A stretch of DNA of 64,000 bases from Caballeronia sp. dw_19 (GCF_018449515.1 NZ_JAAVUQ010000018.1:99502-163501); one strand, 5' to 3'. Shown: positions 9,180 to 18,862, numbered from the stretch's first letter. Notes: generated by a model from the letters alone, not told the origin. Made by a program: numbers and translations.

Positions 9180-10559
9180 GTGAAGGGATTTCTAGCGCGT
9201 ATATGCGATGTCGTGTTGATCATGGCGGGAGCTGCTGCAGCTGATCGGTTGACCTTCGGGACCGTCATGCCACATCGGCTTTCACACGTTGTATTCGTCG
9301 CCATTGCGCTTGCTCTGGCGGCTAACGTGCTTCCCGCATTCGGAATCTATCGATCATGGAGAGCACGCTCGATGCCCCAGTTGGCAATGCGCTTGTTGCT
9401 CGCATGGGGAGTCGTGCAGGCTGCGGGAACTTTGGTGATTCTGGGTTTGGACAGGCTGGAAACTGTGCCGATGACATGGCTGTTGTATTGGACAGGTCTG
9501 ACGGGGGCTGCTTTTGTCGCGGTGCGGATGTCGATTTACGCCACGCTGGGTTGCTTCAGGCAGGCGGGACTGGACGTTCGGCCCGTCGCTGTTGTGGGCT
9601 GTGGGGCTCACTATCACCGGATAGTGAGTGACATTGAAGAGAATGCGACCTCTGGGTTCCGAATTGCGGCGAGATTAGACTGGAAAGCAGGTGAGACTAG
9701 TGAGCCGCCACGATCTTCCTCGCCCATATTCCACCAGTTGGATGCGCTGGCGGCACATGTGCGTGAGACCGCTATAGGGGAGTTGTGGCTCGCTTTCCCT
9801 TTGTCGGAAGAACGGCTGGTGCTTCGATGCATCGAGCTGTTCCGCGATACGCTCGTGAACATTCGCTTCCTCCCTGACATTCAGGGTCTTTCGGTCAATC
9901 GCGGTGGGGTCTTGAATCTGTTCGGCGCACCGGCAATCAGCCTGTCTGCGCAGTCCATGAGTCGAGATGCAATGACAGAGAAAGAGACATTCGATCGGCT
10001 CTTCGCTGCGGTTGTCCTGCTTGTCATATCGCCCGTTCTGGTTGCTATCGCGATTGCCATCAAGCTTTCTTCGCGAGGCCCCGTGCTATTCAGGCAGAAG
10101 CGAAAGGGACTTGATGGGCGAGTGTTCACTATCTACAAGTTTCGTACGATGCGTCCTCACGGTCAAGCGCATGGCGTAGTACAGCAAGCAACGCGCAATG
10201 ACCCGCGCATCACTGCGGTCGGGCGTTTTCTGCGCCGCACGAGTCTTGACGAACTACCGCAGTTTTTCAATGTTCTGCGAGGTGAGATGTCGGTGGTGGG
10301 GCCGCGCCCGCACGCCCTTGAGCACGACGAGTTATATAGACCGTTGATTGAGGGATACCTCGATCGATATCGCGCGAAGCCCGGTATAACCGGCTGGGCG
10401 CAGGTCAATGGTTTCAGAGGGGAGACCGACAAGATCGAGAAGATGGTGGCTCGCGTCGAGCACGATCTTTACTACCTCCAACACTGGTCGTTCGCGTTAG
10501 ATATGCGAATTGTGGCCGCAACAGTGTTGAAGGGGTTTACTCACAGTACGGCTTATTGA
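9180..10559 (+). CDS. priming undecaprenyl-phosphate sugar phosphotransferase (WcaJ/BceB-like)
   Basis: The product has 459 residues. It transfers sugar-1-phosphate, usually glucose from UDP-glucose, to undecaprenyl phosphate in the inner membrane and so starts each EPS repeat unit. Several N-terminal membrane segments (about 5-125) are followed by a nucleotide-binding-like middle (PVAVVGCG near 140). The C-terminal sugar transferase domain starts near 260 with a membrane helix, then FRQKRKG, YKFRTM, RRTSLDELPQF, SVVGPRPH and KPGITGWAQVNG, all hallmarks of the family. The GTG at 9180 is chosen because GGGGAGA lies just ahead; a TTG 60 bases upstream has none. It heads the EPS operon. galU at 25 kb can supply UDP-glucose. 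The choice of glucose is an inference. Confidence 0.92.
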   Translation: MKGFLARICDVVLIMAGAAAADRLTFGTVMPHRLSHVVFVAIALALAANVLPAFGIYRSWRARSMPQLAMRLLLAWGVVQAAGTLVILGLDRLETVPMTWLLYWTGLTGAAFVAVRMSIYATLGCFRQAGLDVRPVAVVGCGAHYHRIVSDIEENATSGFRIAARLDWKAGETSEPPRSSSPIFHQLDALAAHVRETAIGELWLAFPLSEERLVLRCIELFRDTLVNIRFLPDIQGLSVNRGGVLNLFGAPAISLSAQSMSRDAMTEKETFDRLFAAVVLLVISPVLVAIAIAIKLSSRGPVLFRQKRKGLDGRVFTIYKFRTMRPHGQAHGVVQQATRNDPRITAVGRFLRRTSLDELPQFFNVLRGEMSVVGPRPHALEHDELYRPLIEGYLDRYRAKPGITGWAQVNGFRGETDKIEKMVARVEHDLYYLQHWSFALDMRIVAATVLKGFTHSTAY

Positions 10560-10916
10560 TGGGTCGTATAAGCCATGACGAACTTGCGCAGTTCCTCAAC
10601 GTTTTAGGAGCGAGAGTCTGTCGTAGGGCCTCGTCCTCATGCCATCGAGCACGACGAGTTATAGCGCATGTTGATTGATGGCGGCATGGATCGCTACCGG
10701 ATTAATCCGGGAATCACTGGCTGGGTGCAAGTCAATGGTCACTGGGCCGAAACCGATCAACTTGAAAAGATGGAATCCCGCGTTAAACATGACCTGTACT
10801 ACCTACGTCATCGATCTTTTGCGCTCGATCTTCAGGTCGTAGTCGCGGTGATCTTACGCGGGTTCATCGGCAGGCAAGCATCCGAACAAATCCGGATAGC
10901 AATACCGGGACGATGA
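10559..10916 (+). pseudogene. decayed duplicate of the 3' end of the priming transferase
   Basis: The stretch repeats the last 110 or so codons of the preceding gene in diverged form. It begins SHDELAQFLNVL, where the parent has SLDELPQFFNVL. It then shifts frame and continues SVVGPRPHAIEHDEL, meets a TAG where the parent has tyrosine, and ends with an open part (10668-10916) reading YRINPGITGWVQVNGHW. A frameshift and an internal stop make it non-functional as a transferase. It is either a partial tandem duplication or the tail of a second such gene lost by deletion. Its ATG overlaps the parent stop codon. Confidence 0.85.
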
Positions 10917-10955
10917 TCGGGTGCCACTTTGAAACTTAATGTGAAAGGGAAAGTA

Positions 10956-12128
10956 ATGCGGTTAAGGGGGAAAGTGATTGCTACGGGATTCGGCAACAAC
11001 ACGGTGTTTCGGACGGTATGTTTCGCGGTTGTAGTTGTGTCGTCTGTCGTGCTGTCTGCCTGTGTCGTTGCACCGGGGATGAAAATGGAGAAGTCATCGG
11101 CTTTGCCCGTCTCCAGTGGCGCCGAGCACGACGCTGTCGGGCAACTGCCAGTCCCCGTCACCGAAGTGACGATATCGCTCCTGACGCAGATGAGCAATGA
11201 AGCAGCACAAACAAGCGATGCCGAGGCTCGTGCGCTGTTCGCGGCGCCGACGCCTTACACTGTGGGCGCCGGAGACGTTCTCCAGATCACTGTTTGGGAT
11301 CATCCGGAACTTGCTGTCGCGATGGGCACACAACCGCCCGCAAACTCACGCGTTTCGGATCCGCCTCCCGGGTTCGTCGTCGACGACCGCGGCGATCTAC
11401 GCTTTCCCTTCGTCGGCAACATATCTGTCCAAGGACTCAAGACCGAGGAGATTCAGCGCAAGCTCACGGTTGCATTGAGCAAATCGTTTCACGATCCTCA
11501 GCTAACCGTGCGAATCGCGTCCTTCCGTGCGAAACAGGTCTATATCGATGGCGAAGTGCGCACACCAGGTGCTCAGGCAGTCAACGATGTACCGACTACT
11601 CTTTACGATGCTATCAGCCACGCTGGCGGCTTTAGTCCAACAGCTGACCAGAGTCGCCTCAATCTGATTCGCGATGGCCGCTCGTACGGCGTCGACTTCA
11701 CGCGGATGCTGCAACTAGGTCTAAATCCATCGAAGGTCATGCTTCAACCAGGTGATCTTGTTCGCGTGCCCGCGCGCGAAGACAGCGGGGTGTTTGTTTT
11801 AGGCGAAGTCACAAAGCCTATAACAGCGCTTCCGTTGCGTACCGGGCAGATCACCTTGAGCGACGCGCTTTCGCAGGCGGGAAGCATCAATTCGAATACC
11901 GCCGACGCTGCGCAGGTCTATGTGATTCGCGGACGTGGGAAAGACGCCCGTATCTTTCATCTGGATGCGGGTTCACCGGTCTCGATGATCTTAGCAAATC
12001 AGTTCGATCTGCATCCGAAGGACATTGTCTACGTTGACGGAAATGGCCTTGTTCGCTTTAGCCGGGTGCTGAGCCTGTTGCTTCCCGGAATTAGTGCGGG
12101 TCTGACTGCGGGATTGGTGACGAAATGA
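10956..12128 (+). CDS. Wza/BceE-like outer-membrane polysaccharide export lipoprotein
   Basis: The product has 390 residues from the ATG at 10956, which has GGGA at a good distance; an upstream TTG would give an overlong signal. A lipoprotein signal ends LSAC at residue 36. The polysaccharide export domain follows (YTVGAGDVLQITVWDHPEL near residue 98), then SLBB-type repeats (about 190-350). A C-terminal hydrophobic segment near the end fits the helix by which Wza octamers cross the outer membrane. It forms the channel for finished EPS and is expected to touch the Wzc-like kinase encoded further on. It follows the decayed duplicate by 39 bases in the same operon. Confidence 0.93.
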   Translation: MRLRGKVIATGFGNNTVFRTVCFAVVVVSSVVLSACVVAPGMKMEKSSALPVSSGAEHDAVGQLPVPVTEVTISLLTQMSNEAAQTSDAEARALFAAPTPYTVGAGDVLQITVWDHPELAVAMGTQPPANSRVSDPPPGFVVDDRGDLRFPFVGNISVQGLKTEEIQRKLTVALSKSFHDPQLTVRIASFRAKQVYIDGEVRTPGAQAVNDVPTTLYDAISHAGGFSPTADQSRLNLIRDGRSYGVDFTRMLQLGLNPSKVMLQPGDLVRVPAREDSGVFVLGEVTKPITALPLRTGQITLSDALSQAGSINSNTADAAQVYVIRGRGKDARIFHLDAGSPVSMILANQFDLHPKDIVYVDGNGLVRFSRVLSLLLPGISAGLTAGLVTK

Positions 12129-12177
12129 TTGCGAAATTACCACTCGTTCTGGACACTGGTCCCGCCGGGAGCGCCCC

Positions 12178-13839
12178 GTGAACCGCCGTTCCGCAATGAT
12201 GCTAGCGGCTGCCGGTAGCCTGGTCGGCGCTGCAGGCGGCTCGTGCGCTATCGCTCAGCAGCCGTTGCCATTGGATCCGTTTCCGACAGGCTTCCGGTGG
12301 CTCCACGAGTTCGCATCAAGAGGAGGAGGCGCGGGCAACGACACGAGCATGTTCCAACGCGCGATTGATTACATACGCGGCATTGCCATGCGCACGCAGG
12401 ACACATCGCATCTTCCAGCTCTGCTCATAGCGTCGGGCCGATATGTACTGACGGAACCGATTGAAACTGCGCCATGGGTCAAGCTGTGTTCCGTGGGCGG
12501 CGTCTTGCTGGACTTCACGGAATTGCCTGTTGGATTGGATGGCATCACCTGCCGGAACGAGACCACTTTAGCCCCCACCAATCTGCGATATCCCGGTGAC
12601 CGGTCACCTTTCCTGGATGGGACGGGTGGCACGATTTCGATCCTCGGCCCCGGCATCGGCCGGGCCGAAGGCTGGGGTGTCGTCATGGGTAACCGCGAGG
12701 CGGGATTCCCGGGTGCCGTGCGGGATGCCGGTGGACGCAATGTCGTCGTGAGCGGTTGGCGCGGTGCATTGCGAATCGATCCGATCAATACATACCTTGC
12801 AGCATGGTTCTCTTCAAGGTTCGAGCAGAATCGTGAAGACAGCATCTACGTCGCTTCGCCCGGCGGAAGAAGCGTGAACAGCGGTGAACGGATGACGTTC
12901 GTCGATTGCACGTTTGCGGGATCGTCTCGAGCGCTTCATATTGATTCAGACAGTATGGATTTCATCTTCGATGCGTGCTCGTTCGATTTCAACGGCGATG
13001 TAGTGCATTTCGGTCGACAGGCGCGTTTCGGTACGGTGGCGTTCAACCACTGTCACATAGAGGGTATCGACGGATTGCTGGTCAACGCGGCAGAGGCGGG
13101 TAAACATCTTCGAACCGTGTTCCGCGACTCGATCGTGCTACCGAGGCACTGGAAGCGCAAGGAACTACTCAATGCGCCCCGTCAATTGGTCGCAGGCACG
13201 GCGAATTTCTCCGCGTCCGGCATCGAGTGGCGTTTCGAGTCCGCAGAACAGGGTGCGTTGACTCCGTTGGTCGGTGACGAGGTGCCCGTCGAATCGTTGA
13301 ACGCAATGAGCTTTCAGAAGGTTCAGGCGCTGTTGTGGCGGGGTAGCGTCATCAATGCCGACAGTCTCTTTGCGTTGGACAGTCCTGGCACCCCGGTGGG
13401 CGCGCTCACGCATTGGAGTACATCGTCAGCGGCACTTGGGCGCCTTGCTGGCGAAATCGTCGTTATGGACACGGCTGCGAAAACCAGCGCAATCGCCAAA
13501 ACGAGGCAAGCAGTGCGGTTGACCTTGCCGGATCAATACAACGCGCCCTTCTCCCTAAGCACGCGAACACCTTTCCCGGTGAGTCCGGGCGATACCGTCA
13601 TGGCCGCCTGTACGGCGACAGCGACGGGCGCTACGGGCCGGATGAAATTCGCGTTCCAGTTCTACGCTGCCGGGGGTATTTCGCTGGGAATGAGTGAATC
13701 GCAAAGCACAGCGAATGAACTCCCGACTGCACGGGCGGTGGTTCCGGCCGGTGCTAGTCAGGCCGTCCTCAATACGACCTTCATCGGTTGGACCGGGAAG
13801 TTGGAGATCAACGAATTGGCGGTATGGCGCTCGTCATGA
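12178..13839 (+). CDS. exported protein, predicted parallel beta-helix (possible EPS-modifying enzyme)
   Basis: The product has 553 residues from a GTG with GGGAG nine bases ahead. The N terminus is an export signal (NRRSAMMLAAAGS, ending near AIAQQ) with an RR pair that could use the Tat route. Residues 40-340 have the short repeated strand-and-turn pattern of right-handed beta-helix proteins such as pectate lyases (FVDCTFAGSSRALHIDS, FDACSFDFNGDVVHFG). Residues 400-553 look like a beta-sandwich, perhaps carbohydrate-binding. No catalytic residues can be named. Its place between the export channel and phosphatase genes suggests it trims, anchors or modifies the polymer in the periplasm or outside. 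The fold is inferred and the function open. Confidence 0.7.
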   Translation: MNRRSAMMLAAAGSLVGAAGGSCAIAQQPLPLDPFPTGFRWLHEFASRGGGAGNDTSMFQRAIDYIRGIAMRTQDTSHLPALLIASGRYVLTEPIETAPWVKLCSVGGVLLDFTELPVGLDGITCRNETTLAPTNLRYPGDRSPFLDGTGGTISILGPGIGRAEGWGVVMGNREAGFPGAVRDAGGRNVVVSGWRGALRIDPINTYLAAWFSSRFEQNREDSIYVASPGGRSVNSGERMTFVDCTFAGSSRALHIDSDSMDFIFDACSFDFNGDVVHFGRQARFGTVAFNHCHIEGIDGLLVNAAEAGKHLRTVFRDSIVLPRHWKRKELLNAPRQLVAGTANFSASGIEWRFESAEQGALTPLVGDEVPVESLNAMSFQKVQALLWRGSVINADSLFALDSPGTPVGALTHWSTSSAALGRLAGEIVVMDTAAKTSAIAKTRQAVRLTLPDQYNAPFSLSTRTPFPVSPGDTVMAACTATATGATGRMKFAFQFYAAGGISLGMSESQSTANELPTARAVVPAGASQAVLNTTFIGWTGKLEINELAVWRSS

Positions 13840-13901
13840 CGCTGGGTGCCCGAGCACCCATTCGAGTCAGCAACGTCTCAACACAAAGAAAGCAAAACCA
13901 G

Positions 13902-14396
13902 ATGATTTACAACGTTCTAACGGTTTGCCACGGAAACCTTTGCCGCAGTCCGATGGCTGCGGCACTGCTTCAGCAGCGCGTCGAAGGTCTGCACGTCTGT
14001 TCCGCTGGTCTGGCGGCGGAGGCGGGCGAACCTGCGACGACCGAGGCCGTCGCGGTACTTTCCGAAATCGGCATCGACATTCGTGCGCACCGTTCCATGC
14101 GATTGACGCGGCAGATCGCGAGCGACGCGGAACTCATATTGACGATGACGGCGGCACAAACACGAAGCCTGCAATCCATTTATCCCCTGATGCGGGGCCG
14201 CATCTTCTCGATACGCTGCTTCGACGATGTGGATATCGATGACCCCATGGGCTTGCCTGTCTCTGCGTTCCGTACATGTCGCGACGCTTTGATAGGGGGC
14301 ATCGACTACTGGGTAATGAGGTTGAAAAAACTGGGCGAACCATCCGTTCACCGCGTGTGTTCCCAGGCGGTCTGCATTGGTGGAGGTGGACAGTGA
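13902..14396 (+). CDS. Wzb/BceD-like low-molecular-weight protein tyrosine phosphatase
   Basis: The product has 164 residues. The phosphate-binding loop VCHGNLCRSP lies at residues 7-16, fitting C(X)5R with the first cysteine as nucleophile. The DP of DIDDPMG near residue 111 supplies the acid. In EPS systems this enzyme removes phosphates from the tyrosine tail of the Wzc kinase, letting the export complex cycle. The ATG at 13902 is chosen because the homologous sequence starts there, though its ribosome site is weak. The last codons read into a glycine-rich end, and its stop overlaps the next gene's GTG in the sequence GTGA. Confidence 0.92.
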   Translation: MIYNVLTVCHGNLCRSPMAAALLQQRVEGLHVCSAGLAAEAGEPATTEAVAVLSEIGIDIRAHRSMRLTRQIASDAELILTMTAAQTRSLQSIYPLMRGRIFSIRCFDDVDIDDPMGLPVSAFRTCRDALIGGIDYWVMRLKKLGEPSVHRVCSQAVCIGGGGQ

Positions 14397-16654
14397 AGCT
14401 GCCTTACGCTCCGCACGAACCAGCCGCCGAAAAAGAGTTCAACCTCGCGGCGATGCTCGATGTCTTCATGCTTTACCGCCGCATGATGGTGTGGATCTTC
14501 GGGACCGTGTCCGTTCTCGGTATCGTGGCGGTACTGCTGTCGGATCCGCAGTATCAGGTCAACATCATCACCCAGGTTGACGAGGGTTCTGCTGCGACCA
14601 CCGCATCGTCGCTGCTGGGTCAGGACCTTTCGTCGATGCTCGACGTGAAGTCGTCCGCCGATACGGAGATGCAGGTGCTTCAGTCACGGCTCGTCGTGGC
14701 TTCGTCAGTCGACGACCTGCGCCTATACATAGAGGCCGAGCCAGCCCGTTTCCCACTCATCGGCCGTGCCATCGCGCGATCCAATAAGGGGCTGTCGCAA
14801 CCGGGATTTTTGGGCATGGGTGGCTACACGTGGGGCGAGGAGCGTGCAAGCGTCCAGCGCTTCGACGTTCCCGTCGGACTCGAGGGAGAACAGTACCGCT
14901 TGACGGTTCTGGACGCGGAAACCTACAGACTCTCGGGAGCCGGCCTCGAACGGGACGTTGTTGGCCGGATTGGCAAGACCGAGACCTACATGACCGACGA
15001 CGGCTCCATCGTCTTGCAGGTGAGCTCGATTCGCGCGGCAGTCGGTGCTCGCTTCCGGCTTACGCGGCAATCGCGTCTGGAGACGATCGACAAGCTTCAA
15101 CGTGATCTTTCCATTAGTGAGCTAGGCAAGGACTCCAATGTTCTACAGGTCAAGCTGCGTGGTAGCGATCCGGTGTTGATCACGTCGATCCTGAACGATA
15201 TCGCACACCACTATGTCGGCCAGAACGAGGAACGTAAGGCGGAACAGGCTGCGCGATCGCTGATGTTCCTGCGCAGTCAGGTACCGGATTTGCGCCAGAA
15301 ACTCGATATGGCGGAGAGTGCCTATGCCGTGGTCCGGAGCAGATTGGGATCGGTGGATCTCGACGGTGAGGCCCGCGAAGTCCTGCAGCAATCTGCCGAC
15401 AATGAGACCCAGATCGGCACGCTGACGCAAAAACGCGCGGAGGCGCTGACTCTCTTTGAGCCGACGAATCCGACGGTGGTCGCGCTCGATCACCAGATCA
15501 AGGTGCTCCAGTTCCAATCGGCTGCGTTTAGCCAACGCATCGATCATTTGCCGGAGACCCAACGGCAGGTGGTGACGACCCAGCGTGACGTCAAGATCAG
15601 CAACGACCTATACGTCGGTTTGCTGAACAACATCGAGCAGTTGCAGATTCTGGAGGTGGGACGGATCGGGAACGTCCGCGTTCTCGATCAGGCCTTGTTG
15701 CCAGACCAGCCGATCCGGTTGTGGCGGCCCGTGTTGTGCCTTGTCGTGGTAGTGCTCGCCATGTTTGCCGCAGTTGGCGTTGCATTCATTCGCGACCTTC
15801 TGTTCCGTGGGATTTCCGATTCACATGAGATTGAAGAACAGACCGATCTCCCCGTGTTCTCGGTGGTGCCGATGGGGCGTCAGAGAGGGTTCCGCTGGTC
15901 TGGGCTCCTGCGTCGCAAAGCGCCTTCGCGGCGCCCGCTGGCCTTCGTCGATCCTGCCGACCCCGCGATCGAGGGTTTACGCAGTCTTCGTACGGCATTG
16001 CAGTTTTCGCTGTCTGACTCTGGCAACAATGTCGTGATGTTCACCGGGCCGTCACCTAACATCGGGAAATCGTTTATCGCGTCGAACGTGGCCGCGGTCC
16101 TCGCCCGGACGGGTAAGCGTGTCCTGCTGATCGATGGTGACCTGAGGCGCTGCGGACTGAGCCGTGCATTTGGTTACAACTCGGCTATGGGGATGTCTGA
16201 TGTGATCGCCGGCGGTAGCGAGCTCGAAGCATCGATCAGGAAGATCGAGCGTTCGACGCTCGACTTTCTGCCGAGCGGGTCGATGCCGCCCAATGCGGCC
16301 GACCATCTGAATAGTCCGGGCGTGGCCGACCTCTTCAAGACGCTCTCCGCGTGCTACGACGTAGTAATCGTCGACAGCGCCCCGCTCCTTCCCGTGCCAG
16401 ACGCGGCGATTCTCGCGCCGTATGCGACTGGCAACGTGTTCCTGGTCGCGCGCGCTTCCGTTACCAAACCGGCGGAACTCGAAGAATGCGCACGTCGCTT
16501 GCGGCAGGTTGGCGTCGAAGTTAAAGGCGTCGTGCTCAACGGAATCGATCGGCACGCAGGACGCTTCAGGTATGGCTCGTCGTACGGAAGCTATCGCTAC
16601 GCGCGCTTGCGCGGCGAAGATGCTCGCTCCGCGCTGGGCGAGGGGGTGCAATGA
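14393..16654 (+). CDS. Wzc/BceF-like polysaccharide co-polymerase and tyrosine kinase
   Basis: The product has 753 residues. An N-terminal Wzz domain with a first membrane helix (about 27-47) leads to a long periplasmic part with coiled-coil character (about 270-400) and a second helix near 440-460. The cytoplasmic BY-kinase follows: Walker A GPSPNIGKS near 551, Walker A' LLIDGDLR near 577 and Walker B VVIVDSAP near 656. The tyrosine cluster RYGSSYGSYRYA near the C terminus is the site of autophosphorylation. It sets chain length and gates export with the Wza-like protein, opposed by the phosphatase upstream. The GTG at 14393 has GGAGG six bases ahead and overlaps the phosphatase stop, so the two are coupled. 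The stop overlaps the next ATG. Confidence 0.94.
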   Translation: MKLPYAPHEPAAEKEFNLAAMLDVFMLYRRMMVWIFGTVSVLGIVAVLLSDPQYQVNIITQVDEGSAATTASSLLGQDLSSMLDVKSSADTEMQVLQSRLVVASSVDDLRLYIEAEPARFPLIGRAIARSNKGLSQPGFLGMGGYTWGEERASVQRFDVPVGLEGEQYRLTVLDAETYRLSGAGLERDVVGRIGKTETYMTDDGSIVLQVSSIRAAVGARFRLTRQSRLETIDKLQRDLSISELGKDSNVLQVKLRGSDPVLITSILNDIAHHYVGQNEERKAEQAARSLMFLRSQVPDLRQKLDMAESAYAVVRSRLGSVDLDGEAREVLQQSADNETQIGTLTQKRAEALTLFEPTNPTVVALDHQIKVLQFQSAAFSQRIDHLPETQRQVVTTQRDVKISNDLYVGLLNNIEQLQILEVGRIGNVRVLDQALLPDQPIRLWRPVLCLVVVVLAMFAAVGVAFIRDLLFRGISDSHEIEEQTDLPVFSVVPMGRQRGFRWSGLLRRKAPSRRPLAFVDPADPAIEGLRSLRTALQFSLSDSGNNVVMFTGPSPNIGKSFIASNVAAVLARTGKRVLLIDGDLRRCGLSRAFGYNSAMGMSDVIAGGSELEASIRKIERSTLDFLPSGSMPPNAADHLNSPGVADLFKTLSACYDVVIVDSAPLLPVPDAAILAPYATGNVFLVARASVTKPAELEECARRLRQVGVEVKGVVLNGIDRHAGRFRYGSSYGSYRYARLRGEDARSALGEGVQ

Positions 16655-18804
16655 CGCAGCGGTACCGCGACGCTTGGGCAGCATCCTTGCTGTCACTCAG
16701 CGCTCTGGGATCGGCTGTGCTGGCGTTCGCTGTTCAGGCACTGCTTGCACGCTCCCTGTCGCCATCGGAGTACGGGCGGTTCATCACCGCGCTCGCTGTC
16801 GTGACGATCATTGCGCCAGCGGTGGGTTTCGGCGTGCCGTCCTTCTGGCTGAAAGCATATGGGACGGAAGGCTGGTCGGCAAGGCGCTGGATGGAGGTGT
16901 CAGTGCGCTTCATCACGCGCAGCGCGCTCGTGTGCCTCGTCGTTGCCGCTCTCTGGGCATGGATCGGGACGGCCAATACGGGTACGCGGCAACTGCTGCT
17001 CTCGATGCTCCCTGTGGTACTGACGCAGGGAGCAATCGAAATAGCATCGGCGAAACTGCAGCTTGAAGAGAAGTTCGGTCGGGTAGCGATGTGGCAGGCA
17101 CTGCAGCACGCCGGGCGTCTTATGCTGGTTGTCGCATGCTGGCAGTTCCGGGCACGCAGCGAGGCCATTGCGTTCGGCTTCGGCTGCATCGGCGCAATCG
17201 TGACGCTCGGCGCGTGGCGGTCGGTCTCCGTGTTGCGGCGTGGCGCGGCGGAATTGATCGGGCATGGGCCGAAATCCGCGTCCCGAGGTCCGAGCGCGCA
17301 TTTGCCGACGCCGTCGATGAGCGAACTTTGGCGTAACGCCATGCCCTTCGGCGTGTCCAGTCTCCTTTTCTATGCGTACGGACAAAGTGGGTTGGTGATC
17401 GTTTCGCACCTTGGCACGTCGCGGGACGTCGGTACCTACAGCGTCGCTGTGACAATCCTGACTGCGCTCTATCTGTTGCCGACGGTTCTATTCCAAAAGC
17501 TCCTGATGCCACGTTTTCATCGTTGGGCTGCATCGGGCGACGAGCGCCTCGAACGGGCGTACCGGAAGGGCAACAAATGGATGTTCGCCTCGGGCGTCAT
17601 ATTGGCCGGGATAGCTGCACTGCTCGCGCCGTATGCGATCCCGCTGGTGTTTGGCAGGCAATATGAGCAATCGGTGAACGTGGTCGTGCTTATGGCGCTG
17701 AGCACGCCATTCAGATTTCTGACGGTCAGCGCCTCTTCTGTGATGACGACCGGCGATTTGATTCGCGTGCGTAACCGTTGCGCCGCGGCTGCTCTGCTAT
17801 TTAGCGTGGTTGTCGGCGTCATTGGCGTGATAACCGCGGGCATCGTGGGCGCTGCGGTCGCATCGGTCGCTGGCGAGGCCCTGTGGGCCGCGCTGTCCGT
17901 GTTGTGCGCCCGCCACTTCCTGGGCGATACACGACGCAAGGCGGTGCCGGTGGCTGACGTTCAGTGTAACGCCCATGGTGCGTCGCCGTCGCTACCCGAA
18001 CAGATTCCGGTGAGTGTGATCATTCCGTGCTTCAACTGTCGCGATACGATCGAACGTGCCGTCCAGTCGGTATTTCATCAGACATGCCGCCCACAAGAGT
18101 TGATCCTGGTTGACGATTGCAGCACCGACGACACACGCGAGCGTCTCGGCGAATTGGCGCAGAGGTATCCGGTCAACTGGATCCGCGTGCTCCTGCAGCC
18201 TCGCAATGCTGGACCTGGCGCAGCGCGCAATGCTGGATGGGCGGCGACGACGCTGCGCTACATCGCGTTTCTCGACTCGGACGACAGCTGGCATCCAGCG
18301 AAGATGGCGATCCAGTACGGATGGATGTGTGCCCGTCCGGACGTAACGATCACCGGCCACCCCGTGGCGCAACTCGAACCCGGCAAGCAGCCCACATCGC
18401 AACCATGGCCGGCTAATACCGAGCCGAGCCGCATGTCGCGACAACGCATCCTGTTCTCAAACCGCTTCACGCCGTCCAGCATTCTGATGCGCGCGGACGT
18501 TTGCGGCCGTTTCGATGAGACGAAGCGACATGCAGAAGACTACTTCATGTTGCTAGAAGTCGTTCTGGTGGATGGGGGGCACGCCTATCTGTTTCCGTTG
18601 TCGCTCTCGTATGTCTACAAGGCGCAGTTCGGTGCGCAAACCGGCCTTAGCGCGCAACTCTGGAAAATCCAGAAAGGCGAACAGAACAACTACCTCCATT
18701 TTCGCAGGCGCGGAGTGATCAGTAACGTTGAATGGCTGAGTTTTTCCCTGCTGAGCGCGGTCAAATATCTTCGGCGTTGTGTGTTGTCGCGGAGATTCAC
18801 GTGA
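16651..18804 (+). CDS. Wzx-type flippase fused to a family 2 glycosyltransferase
   Basis: The product has 717 residues in two parts normally made by separate genes. Residues 1-430 are a polytopic membrane protein of the oligosaccharide flippase kind (SPSEYGRFITALAVV near the start and about 12 hydrophobic segments). Residues 450-700 are a GT-A family 2 glycosyltransferase with VSVIIPCFNCRDTIERA, LVDDCSTDDT and FLDSDDSW, the last carrying the metal-binding DxD. The linker (about 430-450) is polar. The flippase turns the lipid-linked repeat unit to the periplasm; the transferase adds a sugar on the cytoplasmic side. Fusion would place the last sugar-adding step next to the flip. The frame is continuous and starts by ATGA overlap with the kinase gene, so this is not an assembly of two frames. 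Confidence 0.9.
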   Translation: MTQRYRDAWAASLLSLSALGSAVLAFAVQALLARSLSPSEYGRFITALAVVTIIAPAVGFGVPSFWLKAYGTEGWSARRWMEVSVRFITRSALVCLVVAALWAWIGTANTGTRQLLLSMLPVVLTQGAIEIASAKLQLEEKFGRVAMWQALQHAGRLMLVVACWQFRARSEAIAFGFGCIGAIVTLGAWRSVSVLRRGAAELIGHGPKSASRGPSAHLPTPSMSELWRNAMPFGVSSLLFYAYGQSGLVIVSHLGTSRDVGTYSVAVTILTALYLLPTVLFQKLLMPRFHRWAASGDERLERAYRKGNKWMFASGVILAGIAALLAPYAIPLVFGRQYEQSVNVVVLMALSTPFRFLTVSASSVMTTGDLIRVRNRCAAAALLFSVVVGVIGVITAGIVGAAVASVAGEALWAALSVLCARHFLGDTRRKAVPVADVQCNAHGASPSLPEQIPVSVIIPCFNCRDTIERAVQSVFHQTCRPQELILVDDCSTDDTRERLGELAQRYPVNWIRVLLQPRNAGPGAARNAGWAATTLRYIAFLDSDDSWHPAKMAIQYGWMCARPDVTITGHPVAQLEPGKQPTSQPWPANTEPSRMSRQRILFSNRFTPSSILMRADVCGRFDETKRHAEDYFMLLEVVLVDGGHAYLFPLSLSYVYKAQFGAQTGLSAQLWKIQKGEQNNYLHFRRRGVISNVEWLSFSLLSAVKYLRRCVLSRRFT

Positions 18805-18862
18805 GAAACGTATCCGCAGTATCCGCAACTACCGCAAGGCACCAAACAGCGAGGCACGCGCT

